A stretch of 64,000 bases of DNA, taken from NCBI RefSeq assembly GCF_020026305.1, contig NZ_CP075691.1:8549415-8613414 (forward strand), given 5' to 3'. Positions 40,128 to 49,001 of the stretch are shown here, one piece after another. A program made the position numbers and the translations under genes. Every line of letters begins with the position of its first letter. Within the stretch, counting starts at the first letter, position 1. The notes under the pieces are model-generated. The model searched no databases. It had not been told where the DNA came from and saw only the letters and a list, made by a program, of their open reading frames with translations. The stretch is from Streptomyces sp. 135 (lineage in GTDB: Bacteria; Actinomycetota; Actinomycetes; Streptomycetales; Streptomycetaceae).

Positions 40128-43100
40128 CGACCCCCTTCACCGCCGTCCTGATCGGCGAGGAACCCCTCCTCGCCGAATGCGGGGAGCACCTGCTGACGCG
40201 GGGCCACCAGGTGGTCGCCGTGGTCGCCGCCGACCCGGGCCTGCGCCGCTGGGCGGACGGGCACGGCCTGACCGTGCTCGACCCGGGCCGTGACCTCGCG
40301 CAACGGCTGCGCCCGCTGCGCTTCGCGTATCTGTTCAGCATCACCAACCTGCGGATGCTGTCCGACGAGGTCCTGGCGCTGCCCGAGCGGATGCCCGTCA
40401 ACTTCCACGACGCGCCGCTGCCCCGCCTCGCGGGCCTGCACGCCACGAGCTGGGCCGTACTGGAGGGCGCCACCGAGCACGGGGTGACCTGGCATGTGAT
40501 GGAGCGCGAGGCGGACACCGGCGACGTGCTCAAACAGCGCGCGGTGCCGGTCGGGCCGGACGACACGGCGTACACGCTCAACCTCGCCTGCTACGAGGCG
40601 GCCGCCGCCTCCTTCGGCGAGCTGGCCGACGAGCTGGCCGCAGGGACGTACACGCGCACCCCGCAGGACCTCTCCCTGCGCACGTATCACGGCCCGCACG
40701 ACGGCCCGCCCCGCGCAGGCCTGTTCTCGTGGCGGCGGCCGGCCCGGGAACTCGACGCGCTCGTACGGGCCACGACCCTCGGGCCGCACCGCAACGCGTT
40801 CGGCCTCGCGCTGCTGGCCCTGGGCGAGCGGCTGTTCGCCGTGCGGGGCGCGGAAGTCACCGAGCGCCCTTCGGCGAGCCCGCCAGGGACCGTGCTCGGC
40901 GTCGACGACGGGGCAGTGGTCGTCGCCACCGCCGATCTCGACGTGCGGCTGACCGGGCTGGCCGACCTGGACGGCGGCCCCGAGGCCGGGGCAGTGGCCG
41001 GCCTGCGCCCCGGCGACCGGTTCACGGAGTTCGACGACGAGGCCTGCGAGCGGTGGGCGGCCACCGCCCGCGCCGCGCGCCGCCACGAGCCGTACTGGCT
41101 GCGGCGGCTCACCGCACAGACCCCCCTCGAAGTGCCCTGGCCTGCCCAGGACGCCCAGGCCGTGGGGGAGGCCGGCGAGGACCCCCCGGCACCCGGCGCC
41201 CGGACCCTCGCCCGGGCCGAAGTGCCGGGCCACGTCCTCGCGATGGACCGGCAGGAGGGCAGGGCCTGGCTGCTCGCCGCCCTGCTCCTGTTCCTCGGCC
41301 GGATGGCTGGGGAGCCCGCCGGCGGCCACGACGTCGCGCTGCGCCTCCCCGCCCCACCGGGAGCCACGGGGCGCCCCGGGCCCCTCCTGGAGGACGTGCC
41401 CTTCCGCGCCCCCGACGTCCCGGACGGCGCACCGCTGGACGCGCTGCGGGCCGCCGTCGCCCGGCACCTCACCGACCTGGCCCGACGTGGTGCCCCGCTG
41501 CGTGGGGTGCACCTGCGCGACCCCCACCTGCGCGAGCGCTCGGAACTCGCGGGCACCGCCCTGCCGATCACCGTGGACCTGAGCGACGGCCGCCGCCCGG
41601 CGAACCGGAGCGACGGCCCGGCCTTGACCGTACGGCTCGGCGGCCCCGACGAGCCGCCCTGCAGCGTCTCCTTCGAACCGGCCGACCCCCGTATGGCGGG
41701 CGCCGCGCACCAACTCGCCGCCCGCTTCGGCCGGTTCCTCGGCCACGCCGTCGAACGGCCCGACGAGGACGCCGGTCTGCTGCCGCTCCTGAACGAGGAC
41801 GAGAGCCGCCAGGTCCTCGAGGCGTGGAACGACACGGCCGCCGACTATCCGCGCGACCTGTGCGTCCACCAGCTCTTCGCGCAGTGGAGCCGACGTCAAC
41901 CGGACGCGCCCGCCGTCAGGTTCGGCGAAACGGTCCTCACCTACGGCGAACTCGACCGCAGGTCGGACCGGACCGCCCACCGCCTGGCCCGCCTCGGCGC
42001 GGGCCCCGGCACCCTCGTCGGGGTCTTCCTGAACCGCTCGGCGGACCTGGTCACGGGCCTGCTCGCGGTGCTGAAGACGGGCGCGGCGTACGTACCGCTG
42101 GACCCGGTCTATCCGCCCGAGCGGATCCGCCACATGCTGGAGGACTCCGGGGCGCTCCTGGTGCTCACCGAGTCCGCGCTGTCCGACGCCCTGCCCCACG
42201 GCTGCCCGGCCCGGCCCGTGGTCATCGACGAGGCACCGGAGGGCCACGACACGCAACCACCGGGCGACCTGCCGTCGGGCGCCACCGGAGACTTCCCCGA
42301 GCGCGCGTCCGCCAAGGACCCCGCGTACGTCATCTACACCTCCGGTTCCACCGGGCTGCCCAAAGGCGTACGGGTCGGCCACCGGGCGCTGACGAACTTC
42401 CTGTGCTCCATGGCGAAGGAACCCGGCTTCGGCCGCACGGACACGCTGCTCGCCGTGACCACGGCCTGCTTCGACATCGCGGGCCTTGAGCTGTACCTGC
42501 CCCTGGTGACGGGCGGCGAGGTGCGCGTCGCCCCGGCCGAGACGGCCGCCGACGGGTTCGCGCTGCGCGAGCTGGTCGAGGCGTACCGCCCGACCGTCAT
42601 GCAGGCGACCCCCGTCACCTGGCGCATGCTGATCGGCGCGGGCTGGCGGGGCGGCCCGGAGCTGACCGTCCTGTGCGGCGGAGAGGCCCTGGCGGACGAC
42701 CTCGCCGCCGAACTCGTCCGCCGCGCGGGCCGGGTGTGGAACATGTACGGCCCGACCGAGACCACCATCTGGTCCTCCCTCGACCGCGTGGCAGCGGGAC
42801 GTCCCGTCACGATCGGCCGCCCGCTGGCCAACACGCGGATGTACGTCCTCGACGAACGGCTGCGGCCCGTGCCGCCGGGCGCCCCCGGCGAGCTGTTCAT
42901 CGGCGGCGACGGCGTGGCCGACGGCTACCACCGGCGGCCCCAACTCACCGCCGACAGGTTCCTCGACGACCCCTTCGCGCCCGGCCGTGTCTACCGCACC
43001 GGCGACCTGGTGAGGCAGCTGCCCGACGGCCGCCTGGAGTACCTGCGCAGGGTGGACAACCAGGTCAAACTGCACGGCTACCGCATCGAGCCCGGCGAGG

Positions 43101-43717
43101 TGGAGACCGTCCTGCGCGACCATCCCGCCGTCGCCCGGGCCGCCGTGGTGGTACGCGACGACGAGCCCGGCGGCGCCCGGCTGGTGGCGTACCTCGTGGC
43201 GCGCGACGCGCGGCGGCCCCCGGCGGCGGCCGAGCTGCGCGCCCACGTGCGGGAGCGGCTGCCCGCGTACATGGTCCCCGGAACCGTCGTCGTACTGCCG
43301 CGACTCCCGCTGACGCCGAACGGCAAGCTCGACCGCAAGGCCCTGCCCGCGCCCCACAGCGCGGCGGCCCTCGCGGGGCACGACGGTGACGCGGTCCCGC
43401 AGAGCGCGCTGGAGCGGCGGATCGCCGAGATCTGGCAGAGCGCGCTCGGCCTGGCAGGAGTCGGCGTCGACGTCAACTTCTTCGACGCGGGAGGCGACTC
43501 CCTGCGGCTCACGCACGTGGTCGCGCGGCTCAGGGCGGAGCTGCGCCCCTCGCTGCGCCGTCTCGACATGTTCCGTCACCCGACGATCCGGACGATGGCC
43601 CGCCACCTCGCCGAGGGCGAGGCGCCGACCGCACCGCCCGCGCGCGGGCGGCAGCCGTCGGGCCGGGACAGGTCCCTGCTCGGAGCGCGCCGGCGGAGGT
43701 CCGGCGCGGAACGCTGA
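40124..43717 (+). CDS. NRPS loading module: formyltransferase-(C remnant)-A(Gly)-PCP, OzmO-like
   Basis: 1197 aa; AGGAGGAG before ATG 40124, which overlaps the preceding stop. Residues 1-300 are a methionyl-tRNA-formyltransferase-like domain with the N-H-D triad (Asn93 and His95 in VNFHDAPLPRLAGLH, Asp131 in EADTGD). They should formylate the amino group of PCP-bound amino acid using N10-formyl-tetrahydrofolate. Residues about 330-560 resemble the C-terminal half of a condensation domain without HHxxxDG. The A domain (res about 580-1067) gives pocket residues D-I-L-Q-L-G-M-I-W (FDIAGLE, VMQATP, VLCGGE, NMYGPTETTIWSS), the glycine code. The PCP has GGDSLR (Ser1126). The product, N-formyl-glycyl-PCP, is the accepted precursor of the oxazole in oxazolomycin, inthomycin and conglobatin. 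Confidence 0.94.
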   Translation: MTTPFTAVLIGEEPLLAECGEHLLTRGHQVVAVVAADPGLRRWADGHGLTVLDPGRDLAQRLRPLRFAYLFSITNLRMLSDEVLALPERMPVNFHDAPLPRLAGLHATSWAVLEGATEHGVTWHVMEREADTGDVLKQRAVPVGPDDTAYTLNLACYEAAAASFGELADELAAGTYTRTPQDLSLRTYHGPHDGPPRAGLFSWRRPARELDALVRATTLGPHRNAFGLALLALGERLFAVRGAEVTERPSASPPGTVLGVDDGAVVVATADLDVRLTGLADLDGGPEAGAVAGLRPGDRFTEFDDEACERWAATARAARRHEPYWLRRLTAQTPLEVPWPAQDAQAVGEAGEDPPAPGARTLARAEVPGHVLAMDRQEGRAWLLAALLLFLGRMAGEPAGGHDVALRLPAPPGATGRPGPLLEDVPFRAPDVPDGAPLDALRAAVARHLTDLARRGAPLRGVHLRDPHLRERSELAGTALPITVDLSDGRRPANRSDGPALTVRLGGPDEPPCSVSFEPADPRMAGAAHQLAARFGRFLGHAVERPDEDAGLLPLLNEDESRQVLEAWNDTAADYPRDLCVHQLFAQWSRRQPDAPAVRFGETVLTYGELDRRSDRTAHRLARLGAGPGTLVGVFLNRSADLVTGLLAVLKTGAAYVPLDPVYPPERIRHMLEDSGALLVLTESALSDALPHGCPARPVVIDEAPEGHDTQPPGDLPSGATGDFPERASAKDPAYVIYTSGSTGLPKGVRVGHRALTNFLCSMAKEPGFGRTDTLLAVTTACFDIAGLELYLPLVTGGEVRVAPAETAADGFALRELVEAYRPTVMQATPVTWRMLIGAGWRGGPELTVLCGGEALADDLAAELVRRAGRVWNMYGPTETTIWSSLDRVAAGRPVTIGRPLANTRMYVLDERLRPVPPGAPGELFIGGDGVADGYHRRPQLTADRFLDDPFAPGRVYRTGDLVRQLPDGRLEYLRRVDNQVKLHGYRIEPGEVETVLRDHPAVARAAVVVRDDEPGGARLVAYLVARDARRPPAAAELRAHVRERLPAYMVPGTVVVLPRLPLTPNGKLDRKALPAPHSAAALAGHDGDAVPQSALERRIAEIWQSALGLAGVGVDVNFFDAGGDSLRLTHVVARLRAELRPSLRRLDMFRHPTIRTMARHLAEGEAPTAPPARGRQPSGRDRSLLGARRRRSGAER

Positions 43718-43761
43718 GCCCGCCAGTGACCGGGCAGCCGACATCTTTCCAAGGAGGCATC

Positions 43762-44910
43762 GTGGAACCCACCATCGTTCGCTGCAAGATTTGCTCACTC
43801 AAGGACGGGCACCCCGGAATCGTTCTCGACGACGAACAGGTCTGCAATCTGTGCAACCTCGACTTCGCGGGCGATCTGCTCGTCAACTACAAGTACACCA
43901 ACGAGGTGTTCGCCGAATTCCAGGCCGCGGCCCCGAATCCTCGGGGCGATTTCGACTGCCTCTTCATGTACAGCGGCGGCAAGGACAGCACGTACATGCT
44001 GGACAAGTTCGTCAATGAATACGGCAAGCGCACCCTCGCGTACACCTTCGACGTCCCCTTCGAGAGCACGCACGCGGCGCAGAACATCAAGCTCGCGCAG
44101 GAGAAGCTGCCCGCGACGTTCGTGGTGGACGCCGACGACGACAACATCAAGAAGATGATGCGGGACGTCTTCAACCGGCCGCGTCCGAAGAAGCCGGGGC
44201 AGTACCTCGACGAGAAGCTGCCCTGTGTCTCCTGCCGCACCTTCTTCGTGATCCGGGCCATCCTGCACGCCTTCCGCGAGCGCATCCCCTACATCGCCCT
44301 GTGCGCCGACCCGCAGCAGATCCTCACGATGGAGTCGAACGTCCGCGAGGTGGTCCGCGGCTTCTACAAGTCCTTCGGCCCCGACCTCGCGAGCGAACTG
44401 TTCAACGGTGAGATCGAGGAGATCCTCTTCGCCGAGGACGACGAACTCCCCAAGATCGTCTTCCCTTTCATCGCCATGCGGCACGACTACGACCCGGACC
44501 GCATGGTCGCGGAACTGAAGGAGAAGGGCCTTTACGCCTCTTCACCGATGGAGACGCACTGCACGCTCTTCCCGCTCCTGAACTACTACTCGTTCAAGAA
44601 CTGGGACTGCATGTTCTACAAGCTCAACGCGTCGAGCTACACGCGGGCGGTGAGCCGCAACAAGGACTACGACCGCTCCACCTTCAGCATCAAGTTCCCG
44701 CGTTCCCTGGACCTGCCCGAGGTCGAGGAACGCCTGAAGCAGGTGGTCCTGGAGATCGCCGCGGGCGAGGGGGACCGCGAGCGGCACCGGGAGGCGCTGG
44801 TGGAGCTGTTCAAGCAGATGGACACCACCGACGACGGAGCCAGGTTCATCGCGGAGACATTCCTGGACATGCGCAAGGTCGCGGCGGACCTCGGTATCAA
44901 GGTGGGTTGA
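43762..44910 (+). CDS. N-type ATP-pyrophosphatase-family cyclodehydratase (oxazole formation; CongE/OzmP-like)
   Basis: I chose GTG 43762 because AAGGAGG lies just upstream (43751-43757); the frame extends to 43726 without a ribosome site. 382 aa. The N-terminus has two CxxC pairs (CKICS, CNLCN), a zinc-ribbon feature. A PP-loop (MYSGGKDSTYM, about res 66-76) places it in the adenine-nucleotide alpha-hydrolase superfamily; another paired-Cys site occurs at LPCVSC. Relatives include WbpG-like amidotransferases and tRNA thiolases. In conglobatin biosynthesis a family member (CongE) was assigned ATP-dependent cyclodehydration to the oxazole. Lying between the formyl-Gly NRPS and the first KS-ACP protein, this enzyme should activate the formamide oxygen and close the 5-substituted oxazole. 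Function is inferred from family and context. Confidence 0.85.
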   Translation: MEPTIVRCKICSLKDGHPGIVLDDEQVCNLCNLDFAGDLLVNYKYTNEVFAEFQAAAPNPRGDFDCLFMYSGGKDSTYMLDKFVNEYGKRTLAYTFDVPFESTHAAQNIKLAQEKLPATFVVDADDDNIKKMMRDVFNRPRPKKPGQYLDEKLPCVSCRTFFVIRAILHAFRERIPYIALCADPQQILTMESNVREVVRGFYKSFGPDLASELFNGEIEEILFAEDDELPKIVFPFIAMRHDYDPDRMVAELKEKGLYASSPMETHCTLFPLLNYYSFKNWDCMFYKLNASSYTRAVSRNKDYDRSTFSIKFPRSLDLPEVEERLKQVVLEIAAGEGDRERHREALVELFKQMDTTDDGARFIAETFLDMRKVAADLGIKVG

Positions 44911-44919
44911 GGAGAAGAG

Positions 44920-47469
44920 ATGAACGACCAGCGAACAGAGCAGGGCATACGGCAGGAGCAGGCGGACCCCGAGGTCAGGGACGCGGACATCGCGATCGTC
45001 GGTCTCGCCTGCCGGTTCCCCGGCGCCGACACTCCCGACAAGTTCTGGCGCGTGCTCAGCGAGGGCCGCGAGACCCTCACCTACTTCTCCGACGAGCAGC
45101 TGCGCGAGGCCGGAGTGAGCGAACAACTCCTCGCCGATGAGCGGTATGTGAAAGCCGGTCAGGTGGTGGAGGACGCCGACAAGTTCGACGCCGGGCTCTT
45201 CGGCATCACCCGGGACGAGGCGGAGCTGATCGACCCGCAGCAGCGCCAGTTCCTGGAGTGCGCCCTTGAGGCCCTGGAGCAGGCCGGATACGACCCGCAG
45301 CGCGACGAACAGCAGATCGGCGTCTACGCGGGCGTCGGCATGAACACCTACCTGCTGCACAATCTCGGCGAGCGCTACCGCACCGCGTCGTCCGTCGACC
45401 GCTACCGCATGATGATCACCAACGACAAGGACTTCGTCGCCACCCGCACCTCGTACAAGCTGAACCTGCGGGGCCCGAGCGTCAGCACCAACACCGCCTG
45501 CTCGACCTCCCTGGTCGCCGTGCACCTCGCCTGCCTCAGCCTGCTCTCCGGCGACTGCACCATGGCGCTGGCGGGCGCCGCCCACATCCAGGCCGAGCAG
45601 GGTGAGGGCTACCTCCACCACGAGGGCATGATCTTCTCGCCCGACGGGCACTGCCGGGCCTTCGACGCCAAGGCCCAGGGCACCGTCATCGGCAACGGCG
45701 TCGGCGTCGTGGTCCTCAAGCGCCTGAGCGACGCGCTGGCCGACGGCGACACCGTGCACGCCGTCATCAAGGGCACGGCCGTCAACAACGACGGCTCGGA
45801 CAAGACCGGATACACCGCGCCGAGCGTGCAGGGACAGGCCGCCGTCGTCGCCGAGGCACAGCAGATCGCCGACTGCGCCCCCGAGACGATCTCGTACGTG
45901 GAGACGCACGGCACCGCGACCCCGCTCGGCGACCCCATCGAGATCGCCGCGCTGAACCAGGCGTTCGGCCGCGACGGCGAACCGCTCGCCCAGGCCTCCT
46001 GCGCGATCGGCTCCGTCAAGACCAACGTCGGCCACCTGGACACGGCCGCCGGCATGGCGGGCCTGATCAAGACGGTCCTGATGCTGAAGAACCGCACCCT
46101 GGTCCCGAGCCTCTACTTCGACTCGCCCAACCCCGAGATCGATTTCGCGGCCGGCCCCTTCTACGTCGGCACCGAGACCAAGGAGTGGCCCGCGGGGCCG
46201 ACACCGCGCCGGGCCGGCGTCAGCTCCTTCGGCATCGGCGGCACGAACGCCCACGTGATCGTCGAGGAACCCCCCGCGCCGCGCACCGCGCCCGACCCCG
46301 ACACCCGCCCGCGGCTCCTCGTGCTCTCCGCCCGCACTCCGGCCCTCCTCGATGCCGCGACCGCCGAGCTGGCCCGTCACCTGCGCCAGCACCGCGACCT
46401 CGACCTGCCCGCCGTGTCCCACACCCTCGCGGTCGGGCGGCGCGTCCACACCTACCGGCGCGCGCTCGTCGCCACCGGCGTACGGGACGCGGCGCTCGCC
46501 CTGGCCCTCGGCGACGAGAGCCGCCTGCTGGCCGGCGACCCCACCGCCGAACAGCCGGTCCTCGAACTGCTCCCCGGCGACGCGCGCGAGCACGCCCCAG
46601 GGCACGCCGCCGCGCTGTACGAGGAGAACCCCGCCTTCCGCGCGCACTTCGACCAGTGCGCCGCCGACCTCGGTACGCCGGGCGGCGCCGCCGAACTGCT
46701 CGGCGCACGGAGTCCCCTGGCGGCCTTCGCCGTGCAGTACGCCACGCTGCGGACACTGGCCGGCTGGGGCATCCGGACCCCGGTGGTCGCCGCGGACCGC
46801 ACGGAGCTCCCGGACGCGGCGCTGCGCCTCCTGGAGCGGACCGGCGCCCAGCACGCCGCCGCGCACGGCAGGCCCGCCCTGCCCTTGCTGCCCGAGGCGT
46901 CGGCCGTCGGCACGGCATTCCTCCTGGACGTCCTCGGACGGCTGTGGACGGCGGGCCAGGAGGTCGACTGGGCGGCGTTCCACGAGGGCGAGCGGGTGCG
47001 CCGGGTGCCGCTCCCCAGCTCCCCCTTCGACCACCAGCGGCACTGGATCGAGCCGCACGACAGCACGGCACCGGCCGCGCGGCCCGCGGTCGAGACCCTG
47101 CGGGACCGCTTCGAAGGGCGCACGGACGCGGAGAAGACCGCCCTGCTCACCGGCTTCATCCGGCAGGAGATCGCCGCGGTGCTCGGCGCCCCGGACCCGC
47201 GGACCGTGGACCTGGACACCAACCTGTTCGACATGGGCCTGGACTCGCTGATCCTCATCGAGGTCATCGCCAAGCTCGGTGACGAACTCGCCCACCCGGT
47301 GCGTTCCTCGGCGTTCGTCGAGTACCCCACGGTGCGTTCGTTCGTGGCCGACCTCTGCGGCGAACTGGGCATCGGCCAGGAGACGGCGGCGGCGCCCGCC
47401 CCCGCCGCCGAGGGACGGCTGTCCCGCCGTGCCCAGCGGGCCGCGGCGCGCCGCCCCGGGACGTCGTGA
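44920..47469 (+). CDS. trans-AT PKS KS-(AT relic)-ACP, first extension module (OzmQ-like)
   Basis: 849 aa; GAGGAGAAG precedes ATG 44920. The KS (res about 20-450) is complete (NTACSTSL, ETHGTAT, KTNVGH) and shares the NDKDF signature with the first KS of the 25101 protein, a subtype near NRPS-derived substrates. No reductive domain is present, so its product keeps a beta-ketone, exactly what an N-formyl-glycyl extension needs for cyclisation to an oxazole. Between KS and ACP, residues about 540-620 resemble the start of an acyltransferase (LYEENPAFRAHFDQC, FAVQYATLR, GWGIRT) but no GHSxGE follows; a linker ending PLPSSPF comes next. The ACP has GLDSLIL (Ser776). This is the last gene of the + strand cluster and ends 50 bp before a strong hairpin. 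Confidence 0.93.
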   Translation: MNDQRTEQGIRQEQADPEVRDADIAIVGLACRFPGADTPDKFWRVLSEGRETLTYFSDEQLREAGVSEQLLADERYVKAGQVVEDADKFDAGLFGITRDEAELIDPQQRQFLECALEALEQAGYDPQRDEQQIGVYAGVGMNTYLLHNLGERYRTASSVDRYRMMITNDKDFVATRTSYKLNLRGPSVSTNTACSTSLVAVHLACLSLLSGDCTMALAGAAHIQAEQGEGYLHHEGMIFSPDGHCRAFDAKAQGTVIGNGVGVVVLKRLSDALADGDTVHAVIKGTAVNNDGSDKTGYTAPSVQGQAAVVAEAQQIADCAPETISYVETHGTATPLGDPIEIAALNQAFGRDGEPLAQASCAIGSVKTNVGHLDTAAGMAGLIKTVLMLKNRTLVPSLYFDSPNPEIDFAAGPFYVGTETKEWPAGPTPRRAGVSSFGIGGTNAHVIVEEPPAPRTAPDPDTRPRLLVLSARTPALLDAATAELARHLRQHRDLDLPAVSHTLAVGRRVHTYRRALVATGVRDAALALALGDESRLLAGDPTAEQPVLELLPGDAREHAPGHAAALYEENPAFRAHFDQCAADLGTPGGAAELLGARSPLAAFAVQYATLRTLAGWGIRTPVVAADRTELPDAALRLLERTGAQHAAAHGRPALPLLPEASAVGTAFLLDVLGRLWTAGQEVDWAAFHEGERVRRVPLPSSPFDHQRHWIEPHDSTAPAARPAVETLRDRFEGRTDAEKTALLTGFIRQEIAAVLGAPDPRTVDLDTNLFDMGLDSLILIEVIAKLGDELAHPVRSSAFVEYPTVRSFVADLCGELGIGQETAAAPAPAAEGRLSRRAQRAAARRPGTS

Positions 47470-47518
47470 CCGCTCGCGCCGTCCGGTGACCGGCCGCCGC
47501 CTCCGATGAGCGGTGAGC

Positions 47519-47546
47519 GAGCCCGCGGGCATCCGCCCGCGGGCTC
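47519..47546. terminator. bidirectional terminator hairpin at cluster end
   Basis: Perfect 12-bp inverted repeat, GAGCCCGCGGGC and GCCCGCGGGCTC with a 4-nt ATCC loop, between convergent genes. No T-run follows, as is usual in actinobacteria. The right arm overlaps the first base pairs of the stop codon of the minus-strand gene, so one hairpin probably serves both directions. Confidence 0.8.
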
Positions 47547-47823
47547 AGCCGTCCGCGCCGTTTTCGGGGTCCGCGACCCGTGGCGAGAGGCCGTAGTCCA
47601 GCTCGGCCCCGTCGACGAGCAGGGCCTCGACGGAGCGCGTCGCGGGGTCGATGTCGGCCTCCATGCCGTCCCCCACGTAGCGGGGGTAGCCGGAGGCGCC
47701 GGTCTCGCCGGTGGCCACCACGACGGCCGAACGCAGGGCCCCGCGGGTGTCGCCGGTGGCCGTGCCGTCCCCGGCGAACTCGGGAACCAGCAGAATCTCG
47801 TAGCGCTGGGGATCAGTCCTCAT
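47545..47823 (-). CDS. small hypothetical protein, 92 aa
   Basis: An ATG-started minus-strand frame ends inside the cluster terminator. The 92-aa product has no signal peptide or membrane segment and is acidic near its C-terminus. A central segment (VVVATGETGASGYPRYVGDG followed by an acidic strand) faintly recalls the small DUF6296-type proteins of Streptomyces, but I cannot confirm this. It converges on the PKS operon and lies 80 bp downstream of the MBL gene in the same direction, so it may be co-transcribed with it. Function unknown. Confidence 0.6.
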   Translation of the reverse strand: MRTDPQRYEILLVPEFAGDGTATGDTRGALRSAVVVATGETGASGYPRYVGDGMEADIDPATRSVEALLVDGAELDYGLSPRVADPENGADG

Positions 47824-47903
47824 GCGACGACGCTAGACAGGAGTGGCGTCCGCCGCATGTTCTCGCCGCCCTGGCGCGGGCCGTCGCGTCCTCCTTTCGG
47901 AGG

Positions 47904-48803
47904 TCACCAGCGTACGGCCGTGAAGTCCACCGGGCGGGGCCGCAGCGTCGCCGTCCGCGCGGTCAACGACCGCATGCGGGCCGCCATTTCGTCGGCCGGC
48001 AGGTGCTTGCGGTCACCGTGTCCGGGCAGCAGCCACTCGAAACGGAGCCGTTCGGCCGTGCGGGCCAACGAGGCCGCCAGTTCCTCGATGGAGTACCAGG
48101 TGACGCTCTCGGCCACCTCGATGTCGCCCGCCGAACGCGACCAGTAGAAGCTGTCGCCGCTGAAGCAGTACCGCTCGTCGGCGACGTACAGCACGCTGCC
48201 CCGGGTGTGGCCCGGCAGCGGATGGGCGAGGACGCCGTCGCCGATCTCGACGCTCTCCGTGGCCCGCAGAACGCGGTCGGCGCCGGGCGCGGCGTCCAGG
48301 TCTCCCTCGTGGATCCAGAGCCGGGCCTTGAAGCGGTCGGCGTAGCGGCGGCCATGGGCGGCGTGGTCGCGGTGGGTGAGGAGTACGTCGGTGACGGGAC
48401 CGATCCGCTCGTACCGGGCGGCCAGCGCTTCGCTCCAGCGCGGGGTGTCGACCATCATCAGCGTCCCCGAAGGGCGGCGCAGGAGGTAGGAGTTGGCGCC
48501 CGCGTTACGAGTGGAGTTGTGCCCGCAGAACAGGACCGTGTCGTCGATCGGCAGGGGGTAGGGGTCCCACCGCTCGTCCAGCCGACCGGAGGCGGGCCGG
48601 ATGGAGCGGGTGTGACAGGCGAACGCGGCGGCGTGGACGCGGCGTTCCTCCGCCGCGTCGCGCGGCTGGCGGAGGAGCTCGGAACGGCCGTCGACCTCAT
48701 GGATCAGGTCGGGCGCGAGCTGCCGGGCGACGTCGCAGTTCGTGCAGCGATCGTCCACGTACCAACCGGAGGCCGGGGGCTGGGCGGCGGGGGCGTCGTT
48801 CAC
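47904..48803 (-). CDS. ferredoxin-like domain/metallo-beta-lactamase-fold hydrolase
   Basis: GTG 48803 chosen because AGGAAG lies about 10 nt upstream; the frame runs on to 48968 with unconvincing sequence. 299 aa. The first 60 residues contain CTNCDVAR and a later Cys, as in ferredoxin-like domains fused to MBL hydrolases. The rest is an MBL fold: LTHRDHAAHG (metal ligands), GHTRGSVLY and FSGDSFYW (ligand Asp), and a C-terminal PGHGD. Substrate unknown; most such actinobacterial proteins are uncharacterised thioesterase- or lactonase-like hydrolases. It sits next to a cluster predicted to make a beta-lactone, so lactone opening is conceivable, but nothing in the sequence shows it. Confidence 0.8.
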   Translation of the reverse strand: MNDAPAAQPPASGWYVDDRCTNCDVARQLAPDLIHEVDGRSELLRQPRDAAEERRVHAAAFACHTRSIRPASGRLDERWDPYPLPIDDTVLFCGHNSTRNAGANSYLLRRPSGTLMMVDTPRWSEALAARYERIGPVTDVLLTHRDHAAHGRRYADRFKARLWIHEGDLDAAPGADRVLRATESVEIGDGVLAHPLPGHTRGSVLYVADERYCFSGDSFYWSRSAGDIEVAESVTWYSIEELAASLARTAERLRFEWLLPGHGDRKHLPADEMAARMRSLTARTATLRPRPVDFTAVRW

Positions 48804-49001
48804 GGTGTGACTCGCTTCCTGCGGGGGAGTGGACCGGGTCTCTCCCACCAGGGGTATCCCGGGGCGGGACCGAAGTGGAAGGGGGTCGCGCCCTTGTTTC
48901 CCCGGCCCTGAGCGCCTCTCGCCGAGTGCGGCCAGGTGGAGCGCCATTGGCGCGTGCATGCCAAGCACACGCTCCGGGCGCCCCTCCCTCCTGCCCCTAT
49001 G

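Noticed and set aside
43726..43761. Earlier start for the cyclodehydratase
   Set aside because: AAGGAGG lies inside that extension and points to GTG 43762.
47506..48147. Plus-strand open frame across the small gene and MBL gene
   Set aside because: It is Arg/Gly-rich, has no ribosome site, and lies antisense to genes with recognisable features.
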